Assembly (NCBI GenBank): GCA_944377405.1
Contig: CALWES010000002.1
Coordinates: 1 to 64,000 of the forward strand
Length of the DNA stretch: 64,000 nucleotides
Direction of reading: 5' to 3'
Origin: an uncultured Lachnospiraceae bacterium
GTDB lineage: Bacteria > Bacillota > Clostridia > Lachnospirales > Lachnospiraceae
In this document: positions 19,869 through 29,159 of the stretch, piece by piece
Position numbering within the stretch: position 1 is the first letter of the stretch
Layout: every line of letters starts with the position of its first letter
Notes under the pieces: generated by a model
Seen by the model: the letters and a program-made list of their open reading frames with translations, nothing else
Told to the model about the DNA's origin: nothing
Database searches by the model: none
Program-made: the position numbers and the translations under genes

Positions 19869-20729
19869 ATGCTGCAGCACTACGGAAAAAACAGGATCCT
19901 GGACTATGGAATGATCATACTGGGATCCTTTATCATCGGTTATGCCATCAAAAACGTCATCGATCCGGTGCGGATGGTAACGGGAGGGGTCTCCGGCTTT
20001 GCGGTCATCTTCAATGCCCTGTTTGCAATCCCCCTCTGGGTGACGAACACGGTGCTGAACATCCCACTTTTCATCCTCACCTATCTGGTAAAGGGCTGGA
20101 AGTTCATGGTGCGGACCCTGATTTCCACCGTGGCCCTGTCCCTGGCTCTCTACATCATTCCGGAGGCCCCCCTTATCGGTGACGGGGACATGCTGCTCTC
20201 GGCCCTTTTCGGAGGCATTATAACGGGGGTGGGGACCGGCCTGGTGTTCATGAACCGGGCCACCACCGGCGGTACGGATATGCTGGCGGCGGTGATCCAG
20301 CACTATATGCGGCACCGGTCCGTAGCCCAGATCCTCATGGTACTGGACGGCCTGGTGGTGCTTTGCGGAGCCCTGATCTTCGGCGTCAATGCAGCCCTCT
20401 ATGCGGTGATCACGGTCTATCTGATATCGAAGATCTCTGACGCCATGATCGACGGATTGAAGTTTTCAAAGATCATTTATATCCTGTCCGAAAATAATAA
20501 CGAAATTGCCCGGCGGATCCTGGAGGAAATGGGACGGGGCGCCACAGCCTTAAAGGCCCGGGGGATGTATACCGGAGAGGAAAAGGAGATGCTTTTCTGC
20601 GTTCTGGGACACCGGGAGGTGCCTCAGATCAAGGATATCATCTATGAGATCGACCCCAGGGCCTTCGTGATCGTATCCAATGCCAACGAGGTCACGGGAG
20701 AGGGATTTCTGGAAAACTACAGGGAATAG
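19869..20729 (+). CDS. YitT family membrane protein
   Basis: Integral membrane protein of 286 residues of the YitT family. Five hydrophobic segments fill residues about 15-190, with the family motif GGTDMLAAVIQHY preceded by NRATT. The C-terminal about 90 residues form the cytoplasmic DUF2179 domain (from about FSKIIYILSENNNEIARRIL to the end), which resembles a small ligand-binding ferredoxin-like fold. The transported substrate is not established for the family. The next membrane protein gene follows after 28 bases in probable operon with it. Confidence 0.88.
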   Translation: MLQHYGKNRILDYGMIILGSFIIGYAIKNVIDPVRMVTGGVSGFAVIFNALFAIPLWVTNTVLNIPLFILTYLVKGWKFMVRTLISTVALSLALYIIPEAPLIGDGDMLLSALFGGIITGVGTGLVFMNRATTGGTDMLAAVIQHYMRHRSVAQILMVLDGLVVLCGALIFGVNAALYAVITVYLISKISDAMIDGLKFSKIIYILSENNNEIARRILEEMGRGATALKARGMYTGEEKEMLFCVLGHREVPQIKDIIYEIDPRAFVIVSNANEVTGEGFLENYRE

Positions 20730-20757
20730 AGAACAGGAAAGGAATGGAAAGAACATC

Positions 20758-21519
20758 ATGAGACCAGCCAGGGAATTGCTGCATCAGTATCAGGAAACCA
20801 GCCGGCATGTAAAGGAGCATGCCACGCTGCCAAAGAAGGAAAAACAGGACCACAGCGAGGGACAGAAAAAGGTATTTGCCGACGGCTGCGGCTTCTATAA
20901 GCTTTTCTGGGTCTTTGTGCTGGGCTCCTTTTACGGGGACATCGTGGAGACTGTTTTCGTACGGATCACGGCAGGGGAATGGATGAGCAGAAGCTCCCTG
21001 GTCATGGGACAGTTTTCCCTGGTATGGGGCATCGGATGTTTCTTTCTGACCCTGTTTTTACATCGGATGATCGGCTGGGAGGACCGCTATATCCTCATTG
21101 CCGGTACGGTGCTGGGAGGAGCCTTTGAGTATTTCTGCTCCTTCTTTACGGAGAAGGTCTTCGGCTGCGTCTTCTGGGATTACAGCCATATGCATTTCAA
21201 CCTGAACGGCCGTATCAATCTTCTGTACTGCTTCTTCTGGGGCATCATGGCGGTGGTCTGGCTGAAGATCCTGTACCCATGGATGAGCAAGGGGATCGAG
21301 CGGCTCCCCATCCTTTTCGGAAAGATCCTTACCTGGGCGCTGCTTCTGTTTTTGCTTTTTGATATCGCCATCTCCGCTGCGGCCCTTTACCGCATGCATG
21401 CGAGAGACCAGGCCCATGAGGCGAAAAACTGGGCGGAGGAATACGTGGACGAGCACTATTCCGACGAATGGATCCGGAACCGCTACCGGAACCTGAAGCT
21501 GGTGGGTCAGGATTCGTAA
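20758..21519 (+). CDS. Putative ABC-transporter type IV (CmpB-like) membrane protein
   Basis: Membrane protein of 253 residues. The start at 20758 is chosen because a GGAAAGGA ribosome binding site precedes it and earlier in-frame codons lie inside the upstream gene. A charged cytoplasmic N-terminus (about 1-45) is followed by five or six hydrophobic helices. LGGAFEYFCSFFTEKVFGCV and FWDYS followed by LNGRINLLYCFFWGIMAVVW match the pattern of the family annotated as putative ABC-transporter type IV (PF06541). No ATPase partner is adjacent. Function unknown. Confidence 0.7.
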   Translation: MRPARELLHQYQETSRHVKEHATLPKKEKQDHSEGQKKVFADGCGFYKLFWVFVLGSFYGDIVETVFVRITAGEWMSRSSLVMGQFSLVWGIGCFFLTLFLHRMIGWEDRYILIAGTVLGGAFEYFCSFFTEKVFGCVFWDYSHMHFNLNGRINLLYCFFWGIMAVVWLKILYPWMSKGIERLPILFGKILTWALLLFLLFDIAISAAALYRMHARDQAHEAKNWAEEYVDEHYSDEWIRNRYRNLKLVGQDS

Positions 21520-21550
21520 TGGAAACGTAAGAAAATCACCGGGATATTTA

Positions 21551-21559
21551 TGTTATACT
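21551..21559 (+). promoter_or_regulatory. Extended -10 promoter of the L,D-transpeptidase gene
   Basis: TGTTATACT is an extended -10 element (TG-n-TATACT). No good -35 is seen, as often with extended -10 promoters. A 91-base leader follows to the start codon. Confidence 0.5.
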
Positions 21560-21650
21560 TCGATATTGACAGAACCGTTCTCTAAGAGACGTATAAAGAT
21601 AGAGAAGACAGAGATCATGAGGGGATCATGAGGAGAGGAGAGATTTATCC

Positions 21651-23039
21651 ATGAAAAAGGGATTTTTGAGAGTCTGCCTGCTGACGGCCCTGTTCCTTAT
21701 GGCAGGGACCATTACCGCCTTTGCGGACAACAGCACCTACATCACGGGATCCAAGATCAACGGCTTTCAGGTAGGGGGCATGACGCCGGAGGAGGCCATG
21801 CAGACCATTTCCCAGTACAGTTCCAATTATTATACCCTGACCATCAAGGAGAAGGGCGGCGCCCAGGAGACCATCAGCTATCAGGATATCGATCTGGGGA
21901 CCAGCTTTCAGATCGGGGACTTCCAGAGCGTGCTGGATATCCAGAACCAGAACGGCCGTGTCTTCGGCAGCAATGTGCCCCTGAACACGGAGATCACGGG
22001 AACCGCCACCTATGACCAGAATAAGCTGGAGGAGCGGATGAACGGCCTTACCTGCATCACCCAGCAGACGAAGACGGAAAATGCCCGCATCTCCGCTTAC
22101 CAGGAGGGACAGCCCTTTACCATCATTCCGGAGGTAGATGGAAATTCCCTCAATGAGGAGGCGGTAAAGGCAGCCATCCGCACTGCGGTGGCAGAGCGGA
22201 CTAAGGAGATCGATCTGAACGCCCTTGGGGTCTATGACCAGATCACCATCCGTTCCACGGATGAAGGCCTCAATAACCTGCTGAATCAGATGAACGCCGT
22301 GGCCGGTATCCAGATCACCTATAACATCAGAGGCTCCCAGGAGGTCCTTCCGGGTTCCCGGATCGCCACCTGGATCACAGGCAGCGACGCCAACGGACAG
22401 ATGAGCCTGAATCAGGACAGCGTCCTGGGCTATATCAACGAGCTGAAGCAGAAGTATGACACGGCAGGCACCTACCGGACCTTCACCGGAGGCTCCGGAG
22501 CCCAGGTGGGACTGACCACCGTATACGGCTGGCAGATCGATGCCGGCGCAGAGGCCCAGGCCCTGACGGAGGCCATCAGGACCTGCCAGAGCCAGACCAG
22601 AGAGCCCGTATGGGCGAAGAAGGGCAATTCCTACACCATGCCGGAATGGGGCGGCACCTTCGTGGAGGTAGACCTGGCCAGACAGCACGTATATTATTTC
22701 AAGGACGGTGCGGTGGTATGGGACGCCCCCTGCGTTACGGGAAATGTGGCCAAGAACTACACCACCCCGGACGGCGTTTACTCGATTTATTCCAAGGAGC
22801 GGAACCGGGTACTGAGAGGCAAGATGGTAAACGGCAAGCCTGAATATGAGCAGCCCGTATCCTACTGGATGCCCTTTAACGGCGGCATTGGCCTCCACGA
22901 TGCGGACTGGAGAGGCAGCTTCGGCGGATCCATCTACAAGACCAACGGATCCCACGGCTGTGTCAACCTTCCTCCCGCATCCGTACCTGCCCTTTATGAC
23001 CTTGTAAGTGTGGGCACCATTGTGGTATGCCATAACTAA
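21651..23039 (+). CDS. L,D-transpeptidase with peptidoglycan-binding region
   Basis: Exported L,D-transpeptidase of 462 residues that would cross-link peptidoglycan (3-3 links) or attach proteins to it. A signal peptide (LRVCLLTALFLMAGTITAFA) is followed by two repeats of the PG-binding type (about 30-300, each beginning near a hydrophobic G-G-M-T/S-x-E-E pattern). The C-terminal YkuD domain (about 335-462) shows HDADWRGSFG and the catalytic SHGCVNL, with the nucleophile at Cys437. The ApbE gene starts immediately after the stop, so the two are likely cotranscribed. Confidence 0.93.
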   Translation: MKKGFLRVCLLTALFLMAGTITAFADNSTYITGSKINGFQVGGMTPEEAMQTISQYSSNYYTLTIKEKGGAQETISYQDIDLGTSFQIGDFQSVLDIQNQNGRVFGSNVPLNTEITGTATYDQNKLEERMNGLTCITQQTKTENARISAYQEGQPFTIIPEVDGNSLNEEAVKAAIRTAVAERTKEIDLNALGVYDQITIRSTDEGLNNLLNQMNAVAGIQITYNIRGSQEVLPGSRIATWITGSDANGQMSLNQDSVLGYINELKQKYDTAGTYRTFTGGSGAQVGLTTVYGWQIDAGAEAQALTEAIRTCQSQTREPVWAKKGNSYTMPEWGGTFVEVDLARQHVYYFKDGAVVWDAPCVTGNVAKNYTTPDGVYSIYSKERNRVLRGKMVNGKPEYEQPVSYWMPFNGGIGLHDADWRGSFGGSIYKTNGSHGCVNLPPASVPALYDLVSVGTIVVCHN

Positions 23040-24143
23040 ATGCTGCGGAGACTTATGGAAATCTTAAAAAGAATCTGGCCGGTGGCCGCCCTTTTTCTGA
23101 TCATTACAGGCATCATCCTGACGGATAGCCCAGAGAAGCGGGCGGCTTCGGACCGGAAGGCGGCCTCTGGGGCCGCTTCTGAGGCACTGTCTGAGGAGAG
23201 GTATCCCATGACAGTGTCTTTCTTTTCCCTGGATACGGTATGCACCCTCACCGCCTATGAGGGGGGCGGCAGGGAAGCACTGGAGGAAGCGGGCAGAGAG
23301 CTGGAACGCTATGACCGCCTCTTTGATCCCTATGAGGAAGGATCGGACATTTACCGGATCAATCACAGGGAGGAAGAAAGCGTCAGGATCTCCCGGGAGA
23401 CGGGGGATCTTCTGCAGTTTGGCCGGGACCTGGGGGAGCTCTCCGGAGGGGACCTGGACATCACCGTGGGAAATCTGACCGCCCTCTGGGACATCCGTCA
23501 CAGGACCGAGGCTCCGGAGCCGGAGGCTGTGGCAGAGGCCCTTGCCCTCTGTGATCCCGATGGATATGAGATCCTGGAGGAAGGAGAGGAAGCTGTATTC
23601 CGGACAGAGGATCCGGAGCTTCAGATCGATCCCGGAGCCATTGCCAAGGGCTATGTGGCGGACCGGCTAAAGGAGCTGCTCCTGTCCCATGGAGTCAGCT
23701 CCGGCATCATCAATCTGGGAGGCAATGTCCTTTGCATCGGCAGTCTTCCTGACGGAGAAGCTTTCCGGATCGGCCTTCGGGATCCCAGGGAGGGATCCGA
23801 AGAAGAGCTGGAGGTCCTGCAGGTCCGGGACAGCTCCGTGGTGACGGCGGGGATCTACGAGCGGTACTTTGAGGCGGATGGGATCCACTACCATCACATC
23901 CTGAGCAAGACGGACGGCTATCCCGTACAGAACGACCTTGCAGCCGTCAGCGTGGTGGGACCGGATTCCGCAGTCTGCGATGCCCTGGCCACTACGCTCT
24001 TTATCAAGGGAGCGGAAGAAGGAAGCACCTGGCTTTCGGACCTGAATGAAGCCGTCGGAGCGGGGGCTGTGGCCGGTGTGTCGGGAAGCTACGAGGCGTA
24101 TTTTATCGGAAAGGACGGGAAGATAAAGGAGGCAGGACGATGA
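23040..24143 (+). CDS. apbE: FAD:protein FMN transferase (ApbE)
   Basis: ApbE family protein, 367 residues, which attaches FMN covalently to threonine or serine of exported flavoproteins, using FAD and Mg2+. One N-terminal membrane anchor (VAALFLIITGIILTD) lacks a lipobox cysteine. Family motifs: ELSGGDLDITVGNLTALW, DPGAIAKGYVADRL, INLGGNVLCIG, SVVTAGIYERYF, HHILSKTDGYPV, and DALATTLF with the metal-binding Asp/Thr. The ATG at 23040 abuts the previous stop; an ATG at 23055 with GGAG upstream is an equally good start. It overlaps the next gene by 4 bases. Confidence 0.92.
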   Translation: MLRRLMEILKRIWPVAALFLIITGIILTDSPEKRAASDRKAASGAASEALSEERYPMTVSFFSLDTVCTLTAYEGGGREALEEAGRELERYDRLFDPYEEGSDIYRINHREEESVRISRETGDLLQFGRDLGELSGGDLDITVGNLTALWDIRHRTEAPEPEAVAEALALCDPDGYEILEEGEEAVFRTEDPELQIDPGAIAKGYVADRLKELLLSHGVSSGIINLGGNVLCIGSLPDGEAFRIGLRDPREGSEEELEVLQVRDSSVVTAGIYERYFEADGIHYHHILSKTDGYPVQNDLAAVSVVGPDSAVCDALATTLFIKGAEEGSTWLSDLNEAVGAGAVAGVSGSYEAYFIGKDGKIKEAGR

Positions 24144-25336
24144 TCACCATAGAAAAGACCCTGGACATAGCTCCCTCATATGATTTTTCCCTCATCGCCC
24201 CAAAGGAGCGGATCCTGTTTTTTGATATCGAGACCACGGGACTTTCCGCAGCCCGGTCGGGCCTTTACCTCATCGGCGCCGTATACTGGCAGGATGGGGC
24301 CTGGCAGCTTCGCCAGTGGTTTGCGGACAGCCTCTTTGACGAGGAGGAGATGCTTAACGCCTTCTTCGGGCTGCTGGGGGAAAAGAAAAAGCTGGCAAGG
24401 GCCGGGGGAGGCAGGGGAAGCGCCGTGCTGATCCACTTCAACGGAGACACCTTTGACATCCCCTATATCCAGCGGCTGGCCCGGCAGTACCGTCTGCCCT
24501 GGGACCTGTCGGGGGTACTTAGCATTGACCTTTACAAGAAGATCCGCCCCTACCGGGAGCTTCTGGGCCTTCCGAACTGCAAGCTCAAGACCGTGGAGCA
24601 GTACTTCGGCATCAGCCGGGAGGACCGCTATAGCGGCGGGGAACTGATCTATGTATATGAGGAGTATCTGCGCCTTAGAAACCTGGAGGAGGGAAGCTGC
24701 GAGAACAATTCCCAGAACAGGGCCCTTCGGGAGCGGCTCCTTCAGACCCTGCTGCTGCACAATGAGGAGGACATGACGAATCTGCCCCTTCTCTGCGGGC
24801 TGCTGGGCTATGACGAGCTGTTCCGTCGGCAGTTCAGCCTTGCGGGAGCGGAGCTTGTGGAGCTGCCCTCCACCAGCGGGGGAAAGGTGCTGGACCTTCG
24901 CTTCCGTATGCCGGGCGGCCTTCCCAGGGAGCTGGATTTAAGCTTCGGCCCCTATGTGTTCTGCGGGGAGGAGGACAGTATCCTGAATCTGGCGGTGTCC
25001 CTTTATGAAGGGGAACTGAAATACTTCTTTCCGGATTATAAGAATTATTACTACCTTCCCATAGAGGACTATGCGGTGCATCGGTCCGTGGGAGAGTTTG
25101 TGGAAAAGGGGGCCAGAAAGCCCGCCACCGCCAGGACCTGCTATCAGAAAAAGGCAGGGATCTTTCTGCCGGAGCCGGAGGCCATCTTTGCCCCGGTCTT
25201 TTACGAGGAGTATAAGGGAAGCCGGCTCTACGCGGCCTTTTCTCCGGAGCTTCTTAAGCGGGAGGAGCAGCTTACGGATTATGCGGGAGCAGTCCTTTCC
25301 CTCTTTCTGAAAAACGCCAGGAAGCGGAATAAATGA
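24140..25336 (+). CDS. YprB-like ribonuclease H-fold exonuclease
   Basis: Predicted nuclease of 398 residues, similar to Bacillus YprB (RNase H-like superfamily, PF13482). Acidic exonuclease motifs are visible: FFDIETTGLSAARSGLYLIG (DE pair), IHFNGDTFDIPYIQRLA (motif with Asp) and LLLHNEEDMTNLPLLCGLLG (final Asp). The middle and C-terminal parts (about 230-398) have no motif I recognise. It overlaps apbE by ATGA and ends just upstream of the LysR gene promoter. Substrate and pathway unknown; DNA repair or RNA processing is plausible. Confidence 0.8.
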   Translation: MITIEKTLDIAPSYDFSLIAPKERILFFDIETTGLSAARSGLYLIGAVYWQDGAWQLRQWFADSLFDEEEMLNAFFGLLGEKKKLARAGGGRGSAVLIHFNGDTFDIPYIQRLARQYRLPWDLSGVLSIDLYKKIRPYRELLGLPNCKLKTVEQYFGISREDRYSGGELIYVYEEYLRLRNLEEGSCENNSQNRALRERLLQTLLLHNEEDMTNLPLLCGLLGYDELFRRQFSLAGAELVELPSTSGGKVLDLRFRMPGGLPRELDLSFGPYVFCGEEDSILNLAVSLYEGELKYFFPDYKNYYYLPIEDYAVHRSVGEFVEKGARKPATARTCYQKKAGIFLPEPEAIFAPVFYEEYKGSRLYAAFSPELLKREEQLTDYAGAVLSLFLKNARKRNK

Positions 25337-25365
25337 TTGCTTTTACATAAGGGATTTGTTATCAT
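25337..25365 (+). promoter_or_regulatory. Promoter of the LysR-type regulator gene
   Basis: TTGCTT (25337-25342), a 17-base spacer and TATCAT (25360-25365). A perfect 10-bp palindrome AACATATGTT (25395-25404) lies between promoter and start codon and could be an autoregulatory site. Confidence 0.55.
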
Positions 25366-25424
25366 AAAATATCATATATCGGACATGAACCATAAACATA
25401 TGTTATAAAAGAAAGGCGGCATTT

Positions 25425-26306
25425 ATGGAGCAGGCACTTTCCTCATATAAAGTTTTTTTTGAGGTCGCAAAGGCCGGCAATATATCCCGTGCAGCCAAGA
25501 AACTGCAGATCAGCCAGCCGGCCATTTCCAAATCCATCGTCAAGCTGGAGGAGCAGATCGGCGTAAAGCTTTTTCACCGCAATTCCAGGGGCGTTCACCT
25601 TACGGCGGAGGGGGAGGTCCTTTTCAGCCATGTGGAGGAAGCCTTTGACGATATAGAACGGGGTGAGGCGGAGCTTCGGCGGATCCGGGAATTCCATATC
25701 GGACATCTGCGGATCGGCGCTTCCACCACCCTCTGCAGGTATATCCTGATCCCCTATCTGAAGGATTACCTGAAGGACAATCCCCATATGAAGATCACCA
25801 TCGAAAATCAGGCTACGGCCAGGACCATCCAGAAGATCGAAAACCACAAGCTGGACGTGGGCCTGGTGGTACTGTCCCATTTTCGCCAGGGGATCCGCTT
25901 TACCCACATCATGGACGTGGAGGACATCTTCGTCTGCACCCCGGATTACCTCCGGAACTTGAAGGACCGGGAGGGGGAGGATGTGGACATCTTCCAGGCG
26001 GCAAACATCATGCTGCTGGATAAGGACAACAACACAAGGCAGCATATCGAGGAGTATTTCAAGGAGCAGGGCATCACTCCAAGACAGACCATGGAGATGT
26101 CCACCATGGACCTTCTCATTGAATTTGCCAAGATCGGCATGGGTGTCTCGGCGGTGATCCGGGAGTTCGTGCTGAAGGAGCTTCACGAGGGCAGCCTCAT
26201 AGAGGTGCCTGTTCCGGTCCGGATCCCGAAACGGGCGGCAGGCTTTGCCTATCAGGAGGCCAACCAGAACGAAGCCTTAAGGAGCTTTTTAAGGAGTACC
26301 AGATAA
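25425..26306 (+). CDS. LysR-type transcriptional regulator
   Basis: LysR family regulator, 293 residues. The N-terminal winged helix-turn-helix is standard (FEVAKAGNISRAAKKLQISQ then PAISKSIVKLEEQIGVKLF). The C-terminal about 200 residues form the two-lobed effector domain (HLRIGASTTLCRYILIPYLK, LDVGLVVLS). It resembles the CysL/YwfK-like group in overall pattern, but the effector cannot be read from sequence. ruvB starts directly after its stop codon, so the regulator heads a unit with housekeeping genes rather than a divergent target, and its regulon is not evident here. Confidence 0.88.
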   Translation: MEQALSSYKVFFEVAKAGNISRAAKKLQISQPAISKSIVKLEEQIGVKLFHRNSRGVHLTAEGEVLFSHVEEAFDDIERGEAELRRIREFHIGHLRIGASTTLCRYILIPYLKDYLKDNPHMKITIENQATARTIQKIENHKLDVGLVVLSHFRQGIRFTHIMDVEDIFVCTPDYLRNLKDREGEDVDIFQAANIMLLDKDNNTRQHIEEYFKEQGITPRQTMEMSTMDLLIEFAKIGMGVSAVIREFVLKELHEGSLIEVPVPVRIPKRAAGFAYQEANQNEALRSFLRSTR

Positions 26307-27371
26307 ATGACGACAAAACGGATCATCAACACGGATGTGACGGAAGAGGATAAGAAGATAGAGACCTCCCTGAGGCCCCAGAGCCTGGACAGCTATATCG
26401 GCCAGGAGAAGATCCGGGAGATGATGAAGGTCTATATCGCTGCAGCCAAAAGCAGGAAGGAGTCCCTGGACCACGTTCTTTTCTACGGGCCTCCGGGACT
26501 GGGAAAGACTACCCTTGCTGGGATCATCGCCAACGAGATGGGGGTCAACATGAAGGTGACCTCCGGACCGGCCATTGAAAAGCCTGGAGAGATGGCGGCG
26601 ATCCTGAACAATCTTCAGGAAGGGGACGTGCTCTTCATCGACGAGATCCACAGGCTGAACCGTCAGGTGGAGGAGGTCCTGTACCCGGCCATGGAGGACT
26701 TTGCCATCGATATCATGCTGGGGAAGGAAGCCAGCGCAAGGAGCATCCGCCTGGACCTGCCCCATTTTACCCTGGTGGGAGCCACCACCCGGGTAGGGTT
26801 GCTGACGGCTCCCTTAAGGGACCGCTTCGGCATGGTCCAGAAGATGGAATTTTACACGCCGAAGGAGCTTTCCACCATCGTAAAGCGCTCCGCAGGGGTC
26901 CTGGGGGTGGAGATCGACGAGGAGGGAGCTTATCGCATTGCCCTTCGGAGCCGGGGAACACCGAGACTGGCAAACCGTCTCTTAAAGCGGGTCAGGGATT
27001 TTGCGGAAGTGAAGTATGACGGCAGGATCACCGCGGAGGTGGCGGACTTTGCTCTGGATATCCTGGATGTGGATAAGCTGGGACTGGATAACAACGACCG
27101 CAGCATCCTCCTTACCATCATCGAAAAATTCGGCGGCGGCCCCGTGGGGCTGGATACCCTGTCGGCGGCCCTGGGAGAGGATTCCGGAACCATCGAGGAC
27201 GTATATGAACCCTATCTGCTGATGAACGGACTTCTGCAGCGGACCCCCAGGGGAAGGATCGCCACGGAAAACGCCTACCGGCATCTGGGGCTTTCCGCAG
27301 CCTATGGAGGCTCCTATGCGGAGAAGCAGAAAAAAGAGGAAATAGAAGGACAGGAGAAGCTTGACCTATGA
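26307..27371 (+). CDS. ruvB: Holliday junction helicase subunit RuvB
   Basis: RuvB, 354 residues, the AAA+ motor of the RuvAB branch-migration complex. Walker [20 protein letters not shown], Walker [21 protein letters not shown], sensor 1 LVGATTRVG and the arginine finger region LRDRFGMV are all present. The C-terminal winged helix ends in [23 protein letters not shown] in the end of the LysR gene serves as ribosome binding site. ruvA and ruvC are not in the window, so the usual ruvAB linkage is missing here. Confidence 0.97.
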   Translation: MTTKRIINTDVTEEDKKIETSLRPQSLDSYIGQEKIREMMKVYIAAAKSRKESLDHVLFYGPPGLGKTTLAGIIANEMGVNMKVTSGPAIEKPGEMAAILNNLQEGDVLFIDEIHRLNRQVEEVLYPAMEDFAIDIMLGKEASARSIRLDLPHFTLVGATTRVGLLTAPLRDRFGMVQKMEFYTPKELSTIVKRSAGVLGVEIDEEGAYRIALRSRGTPRLANRLLKRVRDFAEVKYDGRITAEVADFALDILDVDKLGLDNNDRSILLTIIEKFGGGPVGLDTLSAALGEDSGTIEDVYEPYLLMNGLLQRTPRGRIATENAYRHLGLSAAYGGSYAEKQKKEEIEGQEKLDL

Positions 27372-27778
27372 AAAAACCAAATCTGACAGAGGTGCTGATC
27401 GACGGAAAGATCTATTCCGTAAGCGGCGAGGAGAACGCGGAATACATCCAGAAGGTGGCCCAGTTCGTAAATGAAAAGATCCAGGAGGTCCGGACCCTTC
27501 CGGGCTTCAAGCGTCTGGATGAGGAATACCAGACCCTGCTTCTGAATCTGAACCTGGCAGACGCCTACTTCAAGGAAAAGGAGGAGGTCACCAGGCTGGC
27601 GGAGGCAGCAGAGGAAAAGGAACGGGAGCTTTATGCGGTGAAGCATGACATGGTCAGCACCCAGATGAAGCTGGAGGCAGCTCTCAAGCAGCAGGAAAAG
27701 CTTGGGGAGCGCATGGAAGAGTGGAAGAAAAAGTACGAGGAGCTGAAGGCAGAAACCAATGGCCGTCATAAAGCCTGA
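27368..27778 (+). CDS. zapA: Cell division protein ZapA
   Basis: ZapA-like protein of 136 residues, which bundles FtsZ filaments at the division site. The N-terminal globular ZapA domain (about 1-80) has the pattern [20 protein letters not shown] followed by the [12 protein letters not shown] helix. A Glu/Lys-rich coiled coil makes up the rest, longer than in the minimal family. It overlaps ruvB by 4 bases and the U32 gene by 20. Confidence 0.85.
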   Translation: MKKPNLTEVLIDGKIYSVSGEENAEYIQKVAQFVNEKIQEVRTLPGFKRLDEEYQTLLLNLNLADAYFKEKEEVTRLAEAAEEKERELYAVKHDMVSTQMKLEAALKQQEKLGERMEEWKKKYEELKAETNGRHKA

Positions 27779-29159
27779 AATGAAATCTGAACAAAACCGG
27801 GGGCAGGCCTCCGGACTTCCGGAGCTTTTGTCCCCCGCAGGATCCTACGAGGCGGCAAAGGCTGCGGTGAATGCGGGAGCGGACGCGATCTATATGGGCG
27901 GTCCGCTTTTTTCCGCCCGGGCCTATGCGGAGAGCGCCAGGGAGGATATGCTTCTTGAGACCATCCGCTACTGCCACCTCCGGGGAGTCCGGGTCTACAT
28001 GACCCTGAATACCCTGATGAAGGAAAGGGAGTTCCCCCTCCTTTGGGATTACCTCCTTCCCTATTACCGGGAGGGGCTGGATGGAGTCATCGTCCAGGAT
28101 CTGGGACTTGTGGCCTGGCTTAAGGAGCATTTTCCGAAGCTTCCCATCCATGCCAGTACCCAGATGACCGTGACGGGACGATACTTTGCAGAGCTTCTGA
28201 AGGAGCTGGGGCTCAGCCGGGTAGTGACGGCCAGGGAGCTGTCCCTTCAGGAGATCCGGGACATCCATGAGCATGTGGACATCGAGATCGAGGGATTCAT
28301 CCACGGAGCCCTGTGCTACTGCTACAGCGGCCAGTGCCTCATGAGCTCCATGCTGGGAGGCCGCTCCGGAAACCGGGGACGCTGTGCCGGACCCTGCAGG
28401 CTGCCCTATACGGTGTACGATGAAACAGGCAGGAAGCTTACCGGGAAGGAAGGAACCTATGTCCTTTCCATGAAGGACTTCAACACCCTGCCGGACCTTA
28501 AGGCCATGGCGGAGGCAGGGGTCTGCTCCTTAAAGATCGAGGGCAGGATGAAATCCCCCCTTTACGTGGCGGCAGTGACCTCCGTTTACCGGAAATATCT
28601 GGATCAGGGCATGCCGGAGACCGTGGATCCCGGGGATCAGAGGCTCCTGCGGGAGGTCTTTGACCGGGGCGGCAGTACGGACGGATATCTTAATCGGCAC
28701 AATGGAGCCGACATGATGGCCCTTTCCGAAAAGGAGACAAGGCACCCGGAGGAAGCCTTGCTGGAGCCCATCCGCAGGGCTTATGTAGAGAAGGATATGC
28801 GGGTGCCCATCCGGGGAGAGGCAGAGGTCTGTGCCGGAAGACCGGCAGTGCTGCGGCTTTTCTGTGATTTCCGGGGGATCCGGGCAGAAGTACGGGTGGA
28901 AACGGGAAATGAAGAGGGACCGGTACTGGTACAGGCTGCCCGGCAGCAGCCCATGACCGGGGAACGGATCAGGGAGAGCCTTGAGAAGTTCGGAAATACG
29001 GCCTTTGAACTGGAGGACCTGCAGGTCCGGACGGATGACAACAGCTTTATCCCGGTACGGGAGCTGAACGAGCTGAGAAGGAAAGGGGCAGATGAGCTTG
29101 CAGAACGCATACTTGAGAGCTTCCGCAGAGACGGAGGAACAGCTTCAGGCACTCCTTGA
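27759..29159 (+). CDS. U32 family protein, N-terminal part (RlhA-like)
   Basis: N-terminal part, 466 residues, of a U32 'peptidase' of the YdcP/RlhA type; characterised relatives act in 23S rRNA C2501 hydroxylation. The TIM-barrel core begins LPELLSPAGSYEAAKAAVNA. The conserved cysteine cluster reads GALCYCYSGQCLMSSMLGGR then GRCAGPCRLPY, consistent with an iron-sulfur cluster. After about residue 330 a DUF3656-like beta domain follows. In relatives this continues into a second half in the same polypeptide; here the frame ends and the second half lies in another frame that overlaps by 68 bases. Confidence 0.85.
   Translation: MAVIKPEMKSEQNRGQASGLPELLSPAGSYEAAKAAVNAGADAIYMGGPLFSARAYAESAREDMLLETIRYCHLRGVRVYMTLNTLMKEREFPLLWDYLLPYYREGLDGVIVQDLGLVAWLKEHFPKLPIHASTQMTVTGRYFAELLKELGLSRVVTARELSLQEIRDIHEHVDIEIEGFIHGALCYCYSGQCLMSSMLGGRSGNRGRCAGPCRLPYTVYDETGRKLTGKEGTYVLSMKDFNTLPDLKAMAEAGVCSLKIEGRMKSPLYVAAVTSVYRKYLDQGMPETVDPGDQRLLREVFDRGGSTDGYLNRHNGADMMALSEKETRHPEEALLEPIRRAYVEKDMRVPIRGEAEVCAGRPAVLRLFCDFRGIRAEVRVETGNEEGPVLVQAARQQPMTGERIRESLEKFGNTAFELEDLQVRTDDNSFIPVRELNELRRKGADELAERILESFRRDGGTASGTP

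Noticed and set aside
21645..23033. Minus-strand open frame of 462 codons opposite the L,D-transpeptidase
   Set aside because: It covers almost the same interval as the real gene, an effect of the codon bias of GC-rich genes; no family motif or ribosome binding site.
29092..29159. Overlap of the two U32 frames as a programmed ribosomal frameshift site
   Set aside because: No slippery heptamer with a following stem was seen, and the second frame has its own ribosome binding site; kept only as an alternative.
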